This document shows, in pieces, positions 49,120 through 57,929 of a DNA stretch of 64,000 nucleotides. The translations under genes and the position numbers were made by a program. The notes below the pieces were generated by a model, which ran no database searches, was not told the DNA's origin, and saw only the letters and a list, made by a program, of their open reading frames with translations. The stretch covers positions 186,001-250,000 of the forward strand of contig NZ_JAUQSW010000001.1 in the NCBI RefSeq assembly GCF_030581075.1, written 5' to 3'. Positions within the stretch are counted from its first letter, which is position 1. Every line of letters begins with the position of its first letter. Source of the DNA: Hymenobacter cheonanensis (GTDB taxonomy: Bacteria; Bacteroidota; Bacteroidia; Cytophagales; Hymenobacteraceae).

Positions 49120-49209
49120 AATTATGGATTAGAAATTATGAATTATGAATTTTCTTTCGGGCACGGCGCCCCAAACCGCCCGCTAATTCATAATTTCTAA
49201 TTCATAATT
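49120..49209. repeat. AT-rich palindromic repeat, type AATTATGA
   Basis: Arms 49120-49145 and 49184-49209 are complementary over 26 nt with one mismatch (AATTAGAAATTATGAATT core), with a GC-rich loop. Related in sequence to 42817-42892, so this is a small repeat family. Confidence 0.8.
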
Positions 49210-49223
49210 GATAAGTAAATTTT

Positions 49224-49991
49224 ATGAAGCTGACTTTTCTGGGTACGGGCACTTCGTCGGGGGTGCCGATGATAGGCTGCACCTGCCCGGTATGCCGCTC
49301 GCTCGACCACCGCGACCAGCGCTTGCGCGTATCGGTGCACCTGGCCGTGGAGGGGCGCAGCCTGGTGGTGGATACCGGCCCCGATTTTCGGCAGCAGATG
49401 CTGCGGGCGCATATCAGCCGGCTCGACGGCATCCTGTTTACGCACGAGCACAAGGACCACACCGCCGGCCTCGACGATGTGCGTGCTTTCAACTTCCGGC
49501 AGCAGCAGGAAATGCCGGTTTTTGCCGAGTCCCGGGTTATCGAGCAGCTCAAGCGCGAGTACGCCTACGTGTTTGCCGAGCACAAATACCCCGGCGTGCC
49601 GCAGGTGGGCCTGCACCCGATACTGGACGACCAGCAGCCCTTCGACGTGCTGGGCCTGGCCGTGCAGCCCTTGCGGGCCCTGCACCACAGGCTGCCCGTG
49701 CTGGGCTTCCGCCTGGGCGGGCTAGCTTATCTGACCGACGCTAACTTCTTGCCCGATAGCACGCTAGCCCAGCTGCAAGGCTGCGACACCATTGTACTCA
49801 ACGCCCTGCGGCACGAGCCTCACCTCTCCCACTTCACGCTGGGCGAGGCCGTGGCCATTCTGGAGGAACTAAAGCCGCGCCGGGCTTACCTCACCCACAT
49901 CAGCCACCAGCTAGGCCGCCACCGCGAGGTAGAGGCTACCCTGCCGCCCTGGCTGCGGCTGGCTTATGATGGCTTGGTGGTAGAGATATAA
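49224..49991 (+). CDS. Metallo-beta-lactamase-fold hydrolase, PhnP-like
   Basis: 255 residues. FLGTGTSSGVPMIGC with two Cys, then CTCPVC, is typical of the zinc-containing PhnP branch; the metal motif FTHEHKDH is near residue 75, with LTDANF and LTHISHQLGRH further on. PhnP acts on ribosyl cyclic phosphates, but many Bacteroidota members act on other substrates. It stands alone. Confidence 0.88.
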   Translation: MKLTFLGTGTSSGVPMIGCTCPVCRSLDHRDQRLRVSVHLAVEGRSLVVDTGPDFRQQMLRAHISRLDGILFTHEHKDHTAGLDDVRAFNFRQQQEMPVFAESRVIEQLKREYAYVFAEHKYPGVPQVGLHPILDDQQPFDVLGLAVQPLRALHHRLPVLGFRLGGLAYLTDANFLPDSTLAQLQGCDTIVLNALRHEPHLSHFTLGEAVAILEELKPRRAYLTHISHQLGRHREVEATLPPWLRLAYDGLVVEI

Positions 49992-50022
49992 GGTTGTGCC
50001 TTGAAGGCCAGTCGCTTATAAT

Positions 50023-50517
50023 ATGCACCTAGTGGTTTACCTACGGCGGCAGTATAGCTCCCCGCTGCCCCCCACGGCGCTGGTGCGGCGGCTCGAGCAC
50101 ACGGTGCTGCCGCGCCCGGCGGGCCTGCTCTGGTGGCTGGGCATTCGCCGCTTGCCTTGCTGGGGCGAGGTGCAGCTGGCTGCGCACACCTTCCGAGCCC
50201 GGATGCCCCGGGGCCGGTCGAACGGGCCGGTCATTTACGGCCATTGGCGGGCGGCAAGCGAGGCGGCCTTGCCCCTAGCTGGCACTTGCGTGCAGCTCAT
50301 TATCCGCCCGTCGCTACCTGGGCTGCTAGGCGGCTTTTTTGTACTGAGCTTCTTGTTGATGGTGAGCTTGGTAATTTCTCCACCGCCTGTATCACACGTC
50401 GTACTTGGCATTGCCAGCTTGTTTGGGCTACTTTTTTTAACGGACGCTTGGTTGAGCATTCGCCGCGCCGAGCGCCATTTCCAAACTGCGCTCGCCTTAA
50501 AAAAGCTGGGGAACTAA
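50023..50517 (+). CDS. Small membrane protein of unknown function
   Basis: 164 residues. A basic N-terminal half without a known domain and two C-terminal hydrophobic segments (LLGGFFVLSFLLMVSLVISP and VVLGIASLFGLLFLTDAWLS). 28 nt before the NFACT gene. Not recognised. Confidence 0.65.
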   Translation: MHLVVYLRRQYSSPLPPTALVRRLEHTVLPRPAGLLWWLGIRRLPCWGEVQLAAHTFRARMPRGRSNGPVIYGHWRAASEAALPLAGTCVQLIIRPSLPGLLGGFFVLSFLLMVSLVISPPPVSHVVLGIASLFGLLFLTDAWLSIRRAERHFQTALALKKLGN

Positions 50518-50544
50518 CCCGGTATACTTGCTGGAGCTATTTTT

Positions 50545-52116
50545 ATGCATACCAATTATTATTTCCTGCGCCAGCTGGCCCCGGCCCTCGCCGCGCAGCT
50601 GCGCGGCTACCGCGTAGCGAGCTGCTTCTCGCAGGAAAAAGACGAGCTAGTCGTTGGCTTGCTGAGTGAAACGGGCGCCGAGTTTTGGCTGAAAGCGCAG
50701 CTGGGCGCCGCTTTTCCGGCGCTGGCTTTGCCCGAAACCTTCCACCGCGCCCGCCAAAATTCGGTCGACCTACTGCCCGAGCTGCTAGGCCGCACGGTGG
50801 CTGGTGTAGAAGTCTGGCCGCAGGACAGAGTACTGCAAATCAATTTTATAGAAGCCGCGGCCAGCCTCACCTTCAAGCTCTACGGCCCGCGGCCGAATGC
50901 CATTTTTCGACCCGCGCCGGGCGCGGCGGCCCAGCTCTTTCACCAGCGCTACACGGCCGATGCCGACCTGGCACCTCTGCCGGCCGATGCGCCGGCGCCG
51001 GCCATTGGCCCCACTGGCAAGCTGTCCCCGGCCCTGGCCGACCTGCCGGCCCGCTACCTGCGCGAACACCGCGGCTACGACCCCGCCCCGGCCGAGGCAA
51101 AGCAGCGGCTAGCCCACGAGTTGCAAGCCGAGCTGGAAAACCCCGCGTACTACTACGTCATCTACCTCGATGGCCGCACCCGCCTGAGCCTGGTGCCGCT
51201 GGGCGAAATTCTCGAAACGCTGCCTGGCACCGACCCGATTGGCGCGTTGCGGCGCTTTGTGCCGCTGGCGCTGGCCCGCCGCGCCCTCGAAACCGAGCGC
51301 CGCCAGCTGCGGCAGCTGCTCACGCGCCGGGCCGACGAGGCCGGCACCAGCGCCCACCTGGCTAGCCAGCGCCTGCACGCGCTGGCCCACGAAGCGGGCT
51401 ACCGCCACCGCGCCGACCTTATTATGGCTAACCTACACGCCATTGCGCCGGGTGCAGCGCAGCTCGAAGTTGTTGATTTCTACACTAATGAGCCGGTCGT
51501 TCTCAAGCTGAAGCCGCTCGAAAAGCCCCAGCGCACGGCCGAAAACCTATACCGCAAAGCCAAGAATCAGCAAATAGAAGAGCGGCAGCTGCAGGCGCGC
51601 ATTGCCGCGCGCGAGGCCGAAGCCCTGCAAGCGCTGGAGCTGCTGGAGGAGCTGGATGCCGCACCAGCCCTGGCCGAGCTGCGCGGCCTGCGCACCTGGC
51701 GCAAGCTGCACGCCCTCGACCCCAACCCCGAGTCGGCCAAAGCTGCCAGCGAGTTGCCATTCAAGGTATTTGAGGACCACGGCTTTACCATTCTGGTGGG
51801 GCGCAATGCCCAGAACAACGACCTGCTGACGCAGAAATATGCCCATAAGGACGACCTCTGGCTGCACGCCAAGGATGTGAGCGGCTCGCACGTCGTTATT
51901 CGGCACCGGGCCGGGCAGGTGGTGCCCGAGCCTGTGGTGGAGCACGCCGCCCAGCTGGCCGGCTGGTACTCGCGCCGCCAGCACGACTCGCTGTGCCCGG
52001 TTACGGTGACGCCCAAAAAGTTTGTGCGCAAGCCCAAAGGTGCCCTGCCCGGCCAGGTAATAGTGGAGCGCGAGCGGGTGGTGCTGGTAGTGCCGGGCAA
52101 CCCATTTGAGAAATAA
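50545..52116 (+). CDS. rqcH: NFACT-family protein, RqcH-like
   Basis: 523 residues: N-terminal NFACT-N with helix-hairpin-helix parts, a coiled coil (RKAKNQQIEERQLQARIAAR, about 335-370) and a C-terminal NFACT-R domain (DLWLHAKDVSGSHVVIRHRA and QHDSLCPVTVTPKKFVRKPK). RqcH proteins bind split 50S subunits and add alanine tails to stalled nascent chains in ribosome-associated quality control. The symbol is by homology only. A terminator follows. Confidence 0.85.
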   Translation: MHTNYYFLRQLAPALAAQLRGYRVASCFSQEKDELVVGLLSETGAEFWLKAQLGAAFPALALPETFHRARQNSVDLLPELLGRTVAGVEVWPQDRVLQINFIEAAASLTFKLYGPRPNAIFRPAPGAAAQLFHQRYTADADLAPLPADAPAPAIGPTGKLSPALADLPARYLREHRGYDPAPAEAKQRLAHELQAELENPAYYYVIYLDGRTRLSLVPLGEILETLPGTDPIGALRRFVPLALARRALETERRQLRQLLTRRADEAGTSAHLASQRLHALAHEAGYRHRADLIMANLHAIAPGAAQLEVVDFYTNEPVVLKLKPLEKPQRTAENLYRKAKNQQIEERQLQARIAAREAEALQALELLEELDAAPALAELRGLRTWRKLHALDPNPESAKAASELPFKVFEDHGFTILVGRNAQNNDLLTQKYAHKDDLWLHAKDVSGSHVVIRHRAGQVVPEPVVEHAAQLAGWYSRRQHDSLCPVTVTPKKFVRKPKGALPGQVIVERERVVLVVPGNPFEK

Positions 52117-52140
52117 GCCAGGTATTCGCCAACTGGCATA

Positions 52141-52170
52141 AAAAAAGCCCGCTGCATAGCGGGCTTTTTT
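52141..52170. terminator. Intrinsic terminator (both strands)
   Basis: AAAAAAGCCCGCT-GCAT-AGCGGGCTTTTTT, a compact hairpin with A and T tails. It serves the NFACT gene (+) and the tRNA-Leu gene (-), whose 3' end lies next to it. Confidence 0.93.
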
Positions 52171-52179
52171 CTTTCAGCG

Positions 52180-52261
52180 TGCGCGCGGGGAGATTCGAAC
52201 TCCCACACCCGAAGGCACCACCCCCTCAAGATGGCGTGTCTACCAGTTTCACCACGTGCGC
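52180..52261 (-). tRNA. tRNA-Leu (anticodon GAG)
   Basis: Normal tRNA order: acceptor GCGCACG, D arm region TGGTGAAACTGGTAGACA, anticodon stem CCATC with loop TTGAGGG (anticodon GAG), a long variable arm and T arm GGGAG-TTCGAAT-CTCCC. The acceptor has one A-C mismatch (A5-C68). CCA is not encoded. The spacer on to 52470 shows nothing else. Confidence 0.9.
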
Positions 52262-52470
52262 AGAAAGGCAATCGGCAGCTTGGAGCGGCCCGGGGGCCGG
52301 CTTCGCTGAGGGGCGAAGCGGGTGCAAATGTACTACGCCGCGCCATTTTTTCAAATCCTGCGCAGCGTTTCACGTAAAAAATCCGGGGCTTCAGTACGCG
52401 TACACGCGCTACCTGCTTACTTGGCAAGATATTAGCCGTTGGGCTAGCTCTGTTTTTTTCTGTTTTTTTT

Positions 52471-52941
52471 ATGTCTGCTTCATCTCAGCCTGCTGATAAG
52501 GCCTCCTTCTTTGGCCGCTTTGCCGAAAAAACCACGAAGTACTCGGGCACTACCACCGTATTTGTGGGGGCGGTGGGCATTGTGCTGCTGTGGGCCATCA
52601 CGGGGCCGCTTTTTCACTATTCCGAAACCTGGCAGCTGGTCATTAATACGGGCACCACTATCATCACTTTCCTGATGGTTTTCCTTATTCAGCGCGCCCA
52701 GAATAAAGACTCACTAGTGCTGCACCTCAAGCTTAATGAGCTGATTGCGGCCACCAAGGGCGCCAGCAACCGCCTCATCAACGCCCAGGATTTTTCGGAG
52801 GAAGAAATCCGGCTTATCCACCAGTTTTACTGCCTGCTGGCCGATAAGGCGCGGGCCGACAACGACTTGGGCGAAACCCACTCGGTGGAAGAAGCCGAAG
52901 ACAACCACCACGAAAAGCTGGCGGCCCACCGCAACGACTAG
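52471..52941 (+). CDS. Low-affinity iron permease-family protein
   Basis: 156 residues with two close hydrophobic segments (VFVGAVGIVLLWAITGPLFH and NTGTTIITFLMVFLIQRAQN) and an acidic C-terminus. NTGTTIITFLMVFLIQ is characteristic of the family related to yeast Fet4. Function in bacteria is poorly defined. Confidence 0.82.
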   Translation: MSASSQPADKASFFGRFAEKTTKYSGTTTVFVGAVGIVLLWAITGPLFHYSETWQLVINTGTTIITFLMVFLIQRAQNKDSLVLHLKLNELIAATKGASNRLINAQDFSEEEIRLIHQFYCLLADKARADNDLGETHSVEEAEDNHHEKLAAHRND

Positions 52942-53000
52942 CCTTGGCTGGCTGGCCTTGGGGCAGCGGCTACCTTTGCCCTCCCCTAGCGCCGCGCCCC

Positions 53001-53465
53001 ATGAACCAAGCCCACTGGCACCTGCTTTTCAACCACGTACCCATTTTCGGAGCCCTGGCCGGGGCTTTGCTGCTGGCGGCGGGCCTGCTAGGGCGGCAAG
53101 ATGCGGTGCTGCGCGCGGGCCTGTGGGCGCTTGTGCTGGCCGTGGTGCTGGGGCTACCGGCTCAGCTCACCGGCCCCGGCGCGGCGCGGGTAGTGAAGGA
53201 CATGCCGCGCGTGAGCCAGGCGCTTATTCACAACCACGCGCAGGCGGCGCGGCTGGGCTACTGGGTGCTAGCCGCCACGGCCACGCTGGCGCTGCTGTGC
53301 GTGGTGCAGCTGAGCCAGGGCCACGCCTGGGCGCGGCGCCTGGCGTGGGGCACGCTGCTAGGGGCCGTGCTGAGCTTTGGGCTGCTGGCGCGCGCCGGCA
53401 ACTTGGGCGGCCAGATTAGCCACCCCGAAATCCGCGAAGGCTTCGGCACGCCCGACGAACTGTGA
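53001..53465 (+). CDS. Four-helix membrane protein of unknown function
   Basis: 154 residues from the ATG at 53001 (MNQAHWHLLFNHVPIFGALA). Four hydrophobic helices, with His residues near membrane edges (HWHLLFNHVP, NHAQAARLGY) that could bind heme or metal; similar small proteins are found in Bacteroidota. A TACCTTTG element is upstream near 52971. Function unknown. Confidence 0.7.
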   Translation: MNQAHWHLLFNHVPIFGALAGALLLAAGLLGRQDAVLRAGLWALVLAVVLGLPAQLTGPGAARVVKDMPRVSQALIHNHAQAARLGYWVLAATATLALLCVVQLSQGHAWARRLAWGTLLGAVLSFGLLARAGNLGGQISHPEIREGFGTPDEL

Positions 53466-53563
53466 AAAATATGCGCGTAGAAATGTGGCCCCGCCAGGCA
53501 GCCAACTCTTGACTTGGTTACATTTCTACTCAGCTTTCTTCCTCAACTTCTAAATTGCCCGGT

Positions 53564-54142
53564 ATGGCTTTTCCTTTTTTTGGCGATGATAAATCGACGG
53601 TGGCCCGGCTGCTGGCTACCCTACCCCAGGAAGGCCGCCTGGAGTGGATAGGCCTGCGCCCGCTGCGCCGGGCGGCCCTGGAGGCAGTGCCCGAGGCCGA
53701 GGTAATTACCGACCGGCACCTGGCCGGCGACCATGCTAGCCCCAAGCCGGGCGGCAAGCGCCAGCTTACGCTTATCCAGCACGAGCACCTGGGAGCGGTG
53801 GCGGGCTTTCTGGGCTTGCCCGAGCCGGTGGCGCCGGACCGCCTGCGGCGCAACCTGGTGGTGAGTGGCCTCAACTTATTGGCCCTCAAAGGCCGCCAGA
53901 TTCAAATCGGCGAGGAAGTCATTTTGGATATTACCGGCGAGTGCCACCCCTGCTCGCGCATGGAGGAAGAGCTGGGCCCCGGCGGCTACAACGCCATGCG
54001 CGGTCACGGCGGCCTCACGGCGCACATTGCCCAGGGCGGCCGCCTGCGGGTGGGCGATGTGGTGCGGGTGCTGCCGGGTCCGCCAGCTGCCGATATTCCG
54101 GAAAATAAAAAACCCGCAGCCAAAGGCAACGGGCTTTCCTGA
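53564..54142 (+). CDS. MOSC-domain protein
   Basis: 192 residues from the ATG at 53564. MOSC core: AEVITDRHLAGDHASPKPGG, RRNLVVSGLNLLALKG and the conserved cysteine region GECHPCSRMEEELG, then GGYNAMRGHGGLTAHI. Related to the MOSC domain of molybdenum cofactor sulfurases and YiiM-type enzymes. Likely cofactor or sulfur chemistry. Confidence 0.85.
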   Translation: MAFPFFGDDKSTVARLLATLPQEGRLEWIGLRPLRRAALEAVPEAEVITDRHLAGDHASPKPGGKRQLTLIQHEHLGAVAGFLGLPEPVAPDRLRRNLVVSGLNLLALKGRQIQIGEEVILDITGECHPCSRMEEELGPGGYNAMRGHGGLTAHIAQGGRLRVGDVVRVLPGPPAADIPENKKPAAKGNGLS

Positions 54143-54222
54143 GCTATGAAAACACGGCTCTGACGAGCCTGCCTACTTTACGTAGTTGTTAAGCTCAGCG
54201 GATTTAGAGAATGGAACTTTTT

Positions 54223-55623
54223 TTAGGCGCCGTCCATCCGCACTATTTTGGGCGTGAAAGAGCCTAGCACATCCACTAGCTCGCGTTGGCTGGCCATCAC
54301 GGTGTGGATGTCTTTATAAGCCATCGGCGCCTCGTCGAGGCCCCCACCAATCAGCTCCACGCCGTAGTCGGCGAGGTGGCGGCGCACTTCGGCTTCGCCT
54401 AGCTCGGCCTTGGCGCGGGTGCGCGACATAAGCCGGCCCGCCCCGTGCGAGGCCGAGGCCAACGACGCCGGCACGCCGCGACCCCGCACGATAAAGCCGG
54501 GGGCCGTCATAGAGCCGGGGATGATGCCGAGCACGCCCGCGCCGGCCGGCGTGGCGCCCTTGCGGTGCGTGATGACCTCGCGGCCATCGGCCAGGCGCTC
54601 CTTCCAGGCGAAGTTGTGGTGGTTTTCGACTTTGGCCAGGGGTTTTTCGCCCAGCGCTTTGGCTAGGCGGCGGTGTATCTGCTCGTGGCAGGCCGAGGCG
54701 TAGTCGCCGGCCAGGGTCATGGCGGCCCAGTACTCCTGGCCGGCTTCGGTGTCGAGGCCTAGCCAGGCGAGGTAGGCGGCTTCGGCGGGCAGCTTGCACA
54801 CGTCGCGGGCAAGGCCGGTGTAGTGCTGCGCCACGCTGGCGCCCAGACCCCGCGAGCCCGAGTGCGAGAGCACGCCCACGTACTGACCCAGCGGCAGGCC
54901 CAGCTCGTTGGCCGGGTCAGTGATTTCAACCAGCCCGAATTCCACGAAGTGGTTGCCTGAGCCCGACGTACCGATTTGCTCGTAGGCCGCGGCGTGCTTG
55001 TTTTTGAGAAACGGGACCGCCGTGAACTCGTCGCGCTCCAGCACCTCGTGGGCCAGGCGCTGCCCGCGCTCCCAGCCCCGGCCGCTGCCGAAGCGGGTGT
55101 TGGCGAGCAGCACAGTGCGCAGCTCCTGGGTGCGCTGCCCCAGGTACTTGGCCGGCAGGTCGAACACTGACAGGGCCATGCGGCAGCCAATGTCCACGCC
55201 CACGGCGTAGGGAATCACCGCGTTATCGGTGGCTAGCACCCCGCCGATGGGCAGGCCGTAGCCGTGGTGGGCATCGGGCATGAGGGCGCCGGCCACCGTC
55301 ACGGGCAACTTCATGGCCACTTCCATCTGGTGGATGGCGCCCGGCTCAATGTACTCGGCCCCGAACGTGGCGTATTCCTTGCGCGGCACCAGCGCCACGT
55401 GCCGCGACGGGGGCGGCAGCAGCGCGGCGGCGGTGTGGCTCCAGGCCAGGTCGGTGAGGTAGTCTTGGGGGTTGGTCAGGATGGTTTTGAGCAGGGCAAG
55501 CTGCTCGGTTTGGGGCAGGCGCTTGTGTTCTTTGCGCTGCAATTGCGCCAGCGCCAGCCCGATAGCGCGGCCCTCGGGAAAGCCGAGCTGCCGCAAGTCG
55601 TTGCCTCGTAAAATAGAAGCCAT
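54223..55623 (-). CDS. rtcB: RNA-splicing ligase RtcB
   Basis: GTP- and Mn-dependent ligase joining 2',3'-cyclic phosphate (3'-phosphate) and 5'-OH RNA ends; 466 residues. Motifs: DAHHGYGLPIGG, VGVDIGCRM, TSGSGNHFVEFG, LSHSGSRGLG, ENHHNFAW, RKGATPAGAG and the guanylylated His in SHGAGRLMSRTRA (near residue 393). The metal ligands look complete. It is the last gene of a co-directional locus with Ro60, Y-RNA-like RNAs, a PARG and a PcfJ protein. RtcA and archease are not in the window. RtcB with Rsr/Ro60 and Yrl RNAs is a known operon pattern in other bacteria. Confidence 0.96.
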   Translation of the reverse strand: MASILRGNDLRQLGFPEGRAIGLALAQLQRKEHKRLPQTEQLALLKTILTNPQDYLTDLAWSHTAAALLPPPSRHVALVPRKEYATFGAEYIEPGAIHQMEVAMKLPVTVAGALMPDAHHGYGLPIGGVLATDNAVIPYAVGVDIGCRMALSVFDLPAKYLGQRTQELRTVLLANTRFGSGRGWERGQRLAHEVLERDEFTAVPFLKNKHAAAYEQIGTSGSGNHFVEFGLVEITDPANELGLPLGQYVGVLSHSGSRGLGASVAQHYTGLARDVCKLPAEAAYLAWLGLDTEAGQEYWAAMTLAGDYASACHEQIHRRLAKALGEKPLAKVENHHNFAWKERLADGREVITHRKGATPAGAGVLGIIPGSMTAPGFIVRGRGVPASLASASHGAGRLMSRTRAKAELGEAEVRRHLADYGVELIGGGLDEAPMAYKDIHTVMASQRELVDVLGSFTPKIVRMDGA

Positions 55624-55691
55624 TGGGTTTGGTGAGTAAGATGTTGATTATCAAGGGATACTACCTGCTGGCAACAGCTGGAGCACCCATT

Positions 55692-55782
55692 AAAAAAGAA
55701 GCTGCCGGAGCAATGGACGAGCGGCGCACGGTGGCAACGTGACAGGTCGAAGTAGCGCCGCCCTACGGCATCCGGCAGCTTC
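55692..55782 (-). ncRNA. Y-RNA-like RNA Y10 (no tRNA-like domain)
   Basis: GAAGCTGCCGGA and TCCGGCAGCTTC close the RNA as a perfect 12-bp end helix, followed directly by six U. Inside the helix stands the module GATGCCGTAG-GGCGGCG-CTACTTCG and a 3' box ATTGCTCC. About 90 nt long. Ends paired to each other and a U tail are Y-RNA hallmarks. It lies 69 nt before rtcB in transcription order. Confidence 0.85.
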
Positions 55783-55786
55783 GGGC

Positions 55787-55862
55787 AAAGCGGGCGATAA
55801 GCGCGCGGGCCAGGGTTGGTTCGGGTTTCAGACGAAGTAAGCCCGCGCTACGGCACCGCTTT
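55787..55862 (-). ncRNA. Y-RNA-like RNA Y9 (no tRNA-like domain)
   Basis: End helix AAAGCGG with CCGCTTT (perfect), module GGTGCCGTAG-CGCGGGC-TTACTTCG, 3' box ATCGCC. About 76 nt, immediately before Y10 (5-nt gap), so Y9 and Y10 are tandem. No T-arm motif inside. Confidence 0.8.
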
Positions 55863-55887
55863 ATGCTTGAATTTCACCATTATTTCG

Positions 55888-55978
55888 TCATGCTGAGCGT
55901 AGTGAAGCATCTTGCGTGGCGCAGTAATCAAGGCTCTGGCAACGGGGCGAGCGAGATGCTTCACTACGCTCAGCATGA
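55888..55978. repeat. REP-like long inverted repeat
   Basis: Perfect 25-bp arms 55888-55912 and 55954-55978, outer TCATGCTGAGC, inner GTAGTGAAGCATCT. Same family as at 564, 29095, 34601 and 41062. Lies between the PcfJ gene and the Y9/Y10 RNAs. Confidence 0.85.
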
Positions 55979-56023
55979 CAGCATGTGAGTTGGCGCGTTC
56001 AATGTTTAATTGCAAAAGAGGCC

Positions 56024-57322
56024 TCAGTTTTCCCAGGCGTAGGCCGACACCGTGAGACGGGCTTCGGCTAGCCACTGCTGCACCCAGCGCTGCTCCTCGG
56101 GCGAGGCCCGGCGGTTGTAGCGGCCGCGCACCTGCACCAGCTGGCGGGCGGGCGTTAGCTGCAGTGTAAGCATGCGGGCGCCGTTGAAGGTGAGCGAGAA
56201 AATGCCCCCGCGGCCCCGCTGGCACATATACACGTAGCTAGCCACGCAGTGGTGCATGCGCTGGCCTTCTTCGAGCAGCGCGGGGTAATCGCGCAGCTGC
56301 CGCACCTGCACCCAGCCGCCCTCGCCGCCCGCAAAGTCGGGCACCGGCAGGCCGGGCCAGGTGCTTTCGAGCAGCTTCATATACTGCGGGTTGCGGCTGA
56401 TTTTGCCCAGCGTGCGGTGCCAGCGGGCCGTGTGCGCCAGCAAGGAAGCCAGGCTGCGGCCCCGTAGCGAAAAGCCCGGCTGGGCCGGCTCGGCGGGACT
56501 GCCCACGCGCCGCCGAAAATGAATCCAGTCGCACACAGGGCCAAACTGCCAGGGGTCTACATCGGGCTCGGCCCGGAAGAGGTCGAGCACCGCCAGCCAC
56601 AGCCCGTCGTCGGGGCCGATGGCCTCGCGACCCAGGCGCGAGTCGAGGACCACGCCCAGCCACTCGGTGGCGTCGCGCTCGGCCAGCTGGGCGTAGCGGT
56701 AGGCCTCCTGAAAGGTGCAGCCCGCCGGCGCCTGCCGCAACGCGTGCTCTTGGCGCTTGGTGAGAGCCACCGGCCACCCGTCGAAGCGGCGTATGGCCTG
56801 GCCCCGGCCGAGGTGCAGGGCTAGCCGCGTGAGGTCGAGGCCCGCGTGGCGGTCGGGGTCGCTGCCCCAGCCGCCCAGCACCCAGGCCGGCACGTCGCCG
56901 TACTGGTCAAACAAGTGCCGCAGCAGGCTGGCAAGCTGGTAAAACGCATTTTTGGAGGGCGGCTGCCAGGCATTCAGCTCGCGCACCCGGCTGGCGAAGT
57001 GCAGGCCGATGTGCGCCAACGCCGGCACCAGCTCGGGCCGGTGCAGCAACGCCGTGCGGCAGGGCGCCAACTGGCTCAGAAAGTGGCGAATGCGCCACTG
57101 CTCGTTGGTAGAGCGGGTGGCTACGCAGTGCCGATGCAGCGCGGCCAGTACCGAGTGGGGCTCGGTGCGGGTGGCAATATCGGTGGCCGCATCGGCCGAA
57201 AAAAGGTAGGCTAGCTGGCGGGCCGTGGGCCATTTTTGCCAGTTTAGGTGCCGCGCTAAGGCGGCGTCGGCCAGCTGCGCGGTGCGCACCTGGGCCGGCA
57301 GGGGTTTGTTGCGATTGGCCAT
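56024..57322 (-). CDS. PcfJ-domain protein
   Basis: 432 residues from the ATG at 57322 (MANRNKPLPAQV). The C-terminal part matches the PcfJ-like domain: EEGQRMHHCVASYVYMC near residue 353, IFSLTFNGARMLTLQL, then VQVRGRYNRRASPEEQRWVQ. The N-terminal part is helical and Arg/His-rich and not recognised. PcfJ-like proteins occur on plasmids and in other contexts; no biochemical role is secure. It sits between the tRNA-like RNA array and the Y9/Y10 RNAs on the same strand, so a role in binding or processing these RNAs is a reasonable inference. Confidence 0.78.
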   Translation of the reverse strand: MANRNKPLPAQVRTAQLADAALARHLNWQKWPTARQLAYLFSADAATDIATRTEPHSVLAALHRHCVATRSTNEQWRIRHFLSQLAPCRTALLHRPELVPALAHIGLHFASRVRELNAWQPPSKNAFYQLASLLRHLFDQYGDVPAWVLGGWGSDPDRHAGLDLTRLALHLGRGQAIRRFDGWPVALTKRQEHALRQAPAGCTFQEAYRYAQLAERDATEWLGVVLDSRLGREAIGPDDGLWLAVLDLFRAEPDVDPWQFGPVCDWIHFRRRVGSPAEPAQPGFSLRGRSLASLLAHTARWHRTLGKISRNPQYMKLLESTWPGLPVPDFAGGEGGWVQVRQLRDYPALLEEGQRMHHCVASYVYMCQRGRGGIFSLTFNGARMLTLQLTPARQLVQVRGRYNRRASPEEQRWVQQWLAEARLTVSAYAWEN

Positions 57323-57443
57323 ACACAACCGGCGCGGCCACGGGGGCCCGCCGAGCTAGGGGGTGAAATACTCATGTCTGCGAAGGGAGGGGCGATGATA
57401 TCTTTTTGCATGGTGATGCGTGTTGAAGTGAGGAAATAGACCG

Positions 57444-57611
57444 GGCAAACCGGGGTAACAGGCAAGGGGCGGTCCGGTACGGAATCGTGCTTTCGGCCAC
57501 TCAGCCACCGCGCCGCCTGGCGGCGGGCGCGGGCAGGATTCGAACCCGCGGTAGCAGTTGAGTTGCTACAAGATTTAAGAAGTAACGCCCCTCTACGACA
57601 CCCAATTGGCC
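57444..57611 (-). ncRNA. YrlA-like RNA P8, Ser/Leu-like tRNA mimic
   Basis: End helix GGC-C-AATTGGGT with ACCCCGGTT-T-GCC (two wobbles, one bulge each side). Module GGTGTCGTAG-AGGGGCG-TTACTTC and 3' box GTTACC; the GTC/TTA changes keep a pair that others form as U-G. The tRNA-like part is permuted: long variable arm GTAGCA...TGCTAC, T arm GCGGG-TTCGAAT-CCTGC, acceptor CCGCGCC closed by a loop onto GGCGCGG (7/7), then a D arm (GCT...AGC around GAGTGGCC). Anticodon-stem halves CGATT and AATC flank the module side. Confidence 0.82.
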
Positions 57612-57612
57612 T

Positions 57613-57775
57613 TTAACCTAAGCCGGGCAACAGGCGCGGCGCCCGCCAATACGTGCTTTGCCATGTTAAGCTACCGCTGGAAGTAGTTGGTAATCAGTCC
57701 AGCGAGCGGGATTCGAACCCGCAATCCCGTCGTCCCAAACGAAGTAAGGCGCAGCTACGGCACCAGCTTGGTTAA
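57613..57775 (-). ncRNA. YrlA-like RNA P7, permuted tRNA mimic
   Basis: End helix TTAACC-AAGCTGG with CCGGCTT-A-GGTTAA (13 bp with one bulge). Module GGTGCCGTAG-CTGCGCC-TTACTTCG; 3' box CTGTTGCCC. T arm GCGGG-TTCGAAT-CCCGC, then acceptor TCGCTGG, an 18-nt loop containing ACCA, and acceptor CCAGCGG (7/7 with a G-U), then a proper D arm GCTT-AACATGGCA-AAGC. This unit shows the permuted order most clearly. TTTGGGA near the module resembles a Pro(UGG) anticodon loop. Confidence 0.87.
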
Positions 57776-57794
57776 TAGGCAATTCTAATAATTC

Positions 57795-57919
57795 AACCCG
57801 GGCAACAGGCGGTCGGCGCAGCGCCAAAGCCGAGGCGTTGGCACGGGGAGTCGAACCCCAACTCTGATTAACAGTCAGATTTCACCAGACGAAGGAGCGC
57901 CTTCCTACGGCACCGGGTT
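57795..57919 (-). ncRNA. YrlA-like RNA P6, Asn-like tRNA mimic
   Basis: End helix AACCCGG with CCGGGTT (perfect 7 bp). Module GGTGCCGTAG-GAAGGCG-CTCCTTCG; 3' box CTGTTGCCC. Contains a full anticodon arm TCTGA-CTGTTAA-TCAGA (GTT, as in tRNA-Asn) and T arm TGGGG-TTCGACT-CCCCG. Acceptor TGCCAAC folds onto TTTGGCG through an 8-nt loop (6/7). No clear D arm follows, so this copy is reduced. Confidence 0.82.
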
Positions 57920-57929
57920 TTCAAGCATA

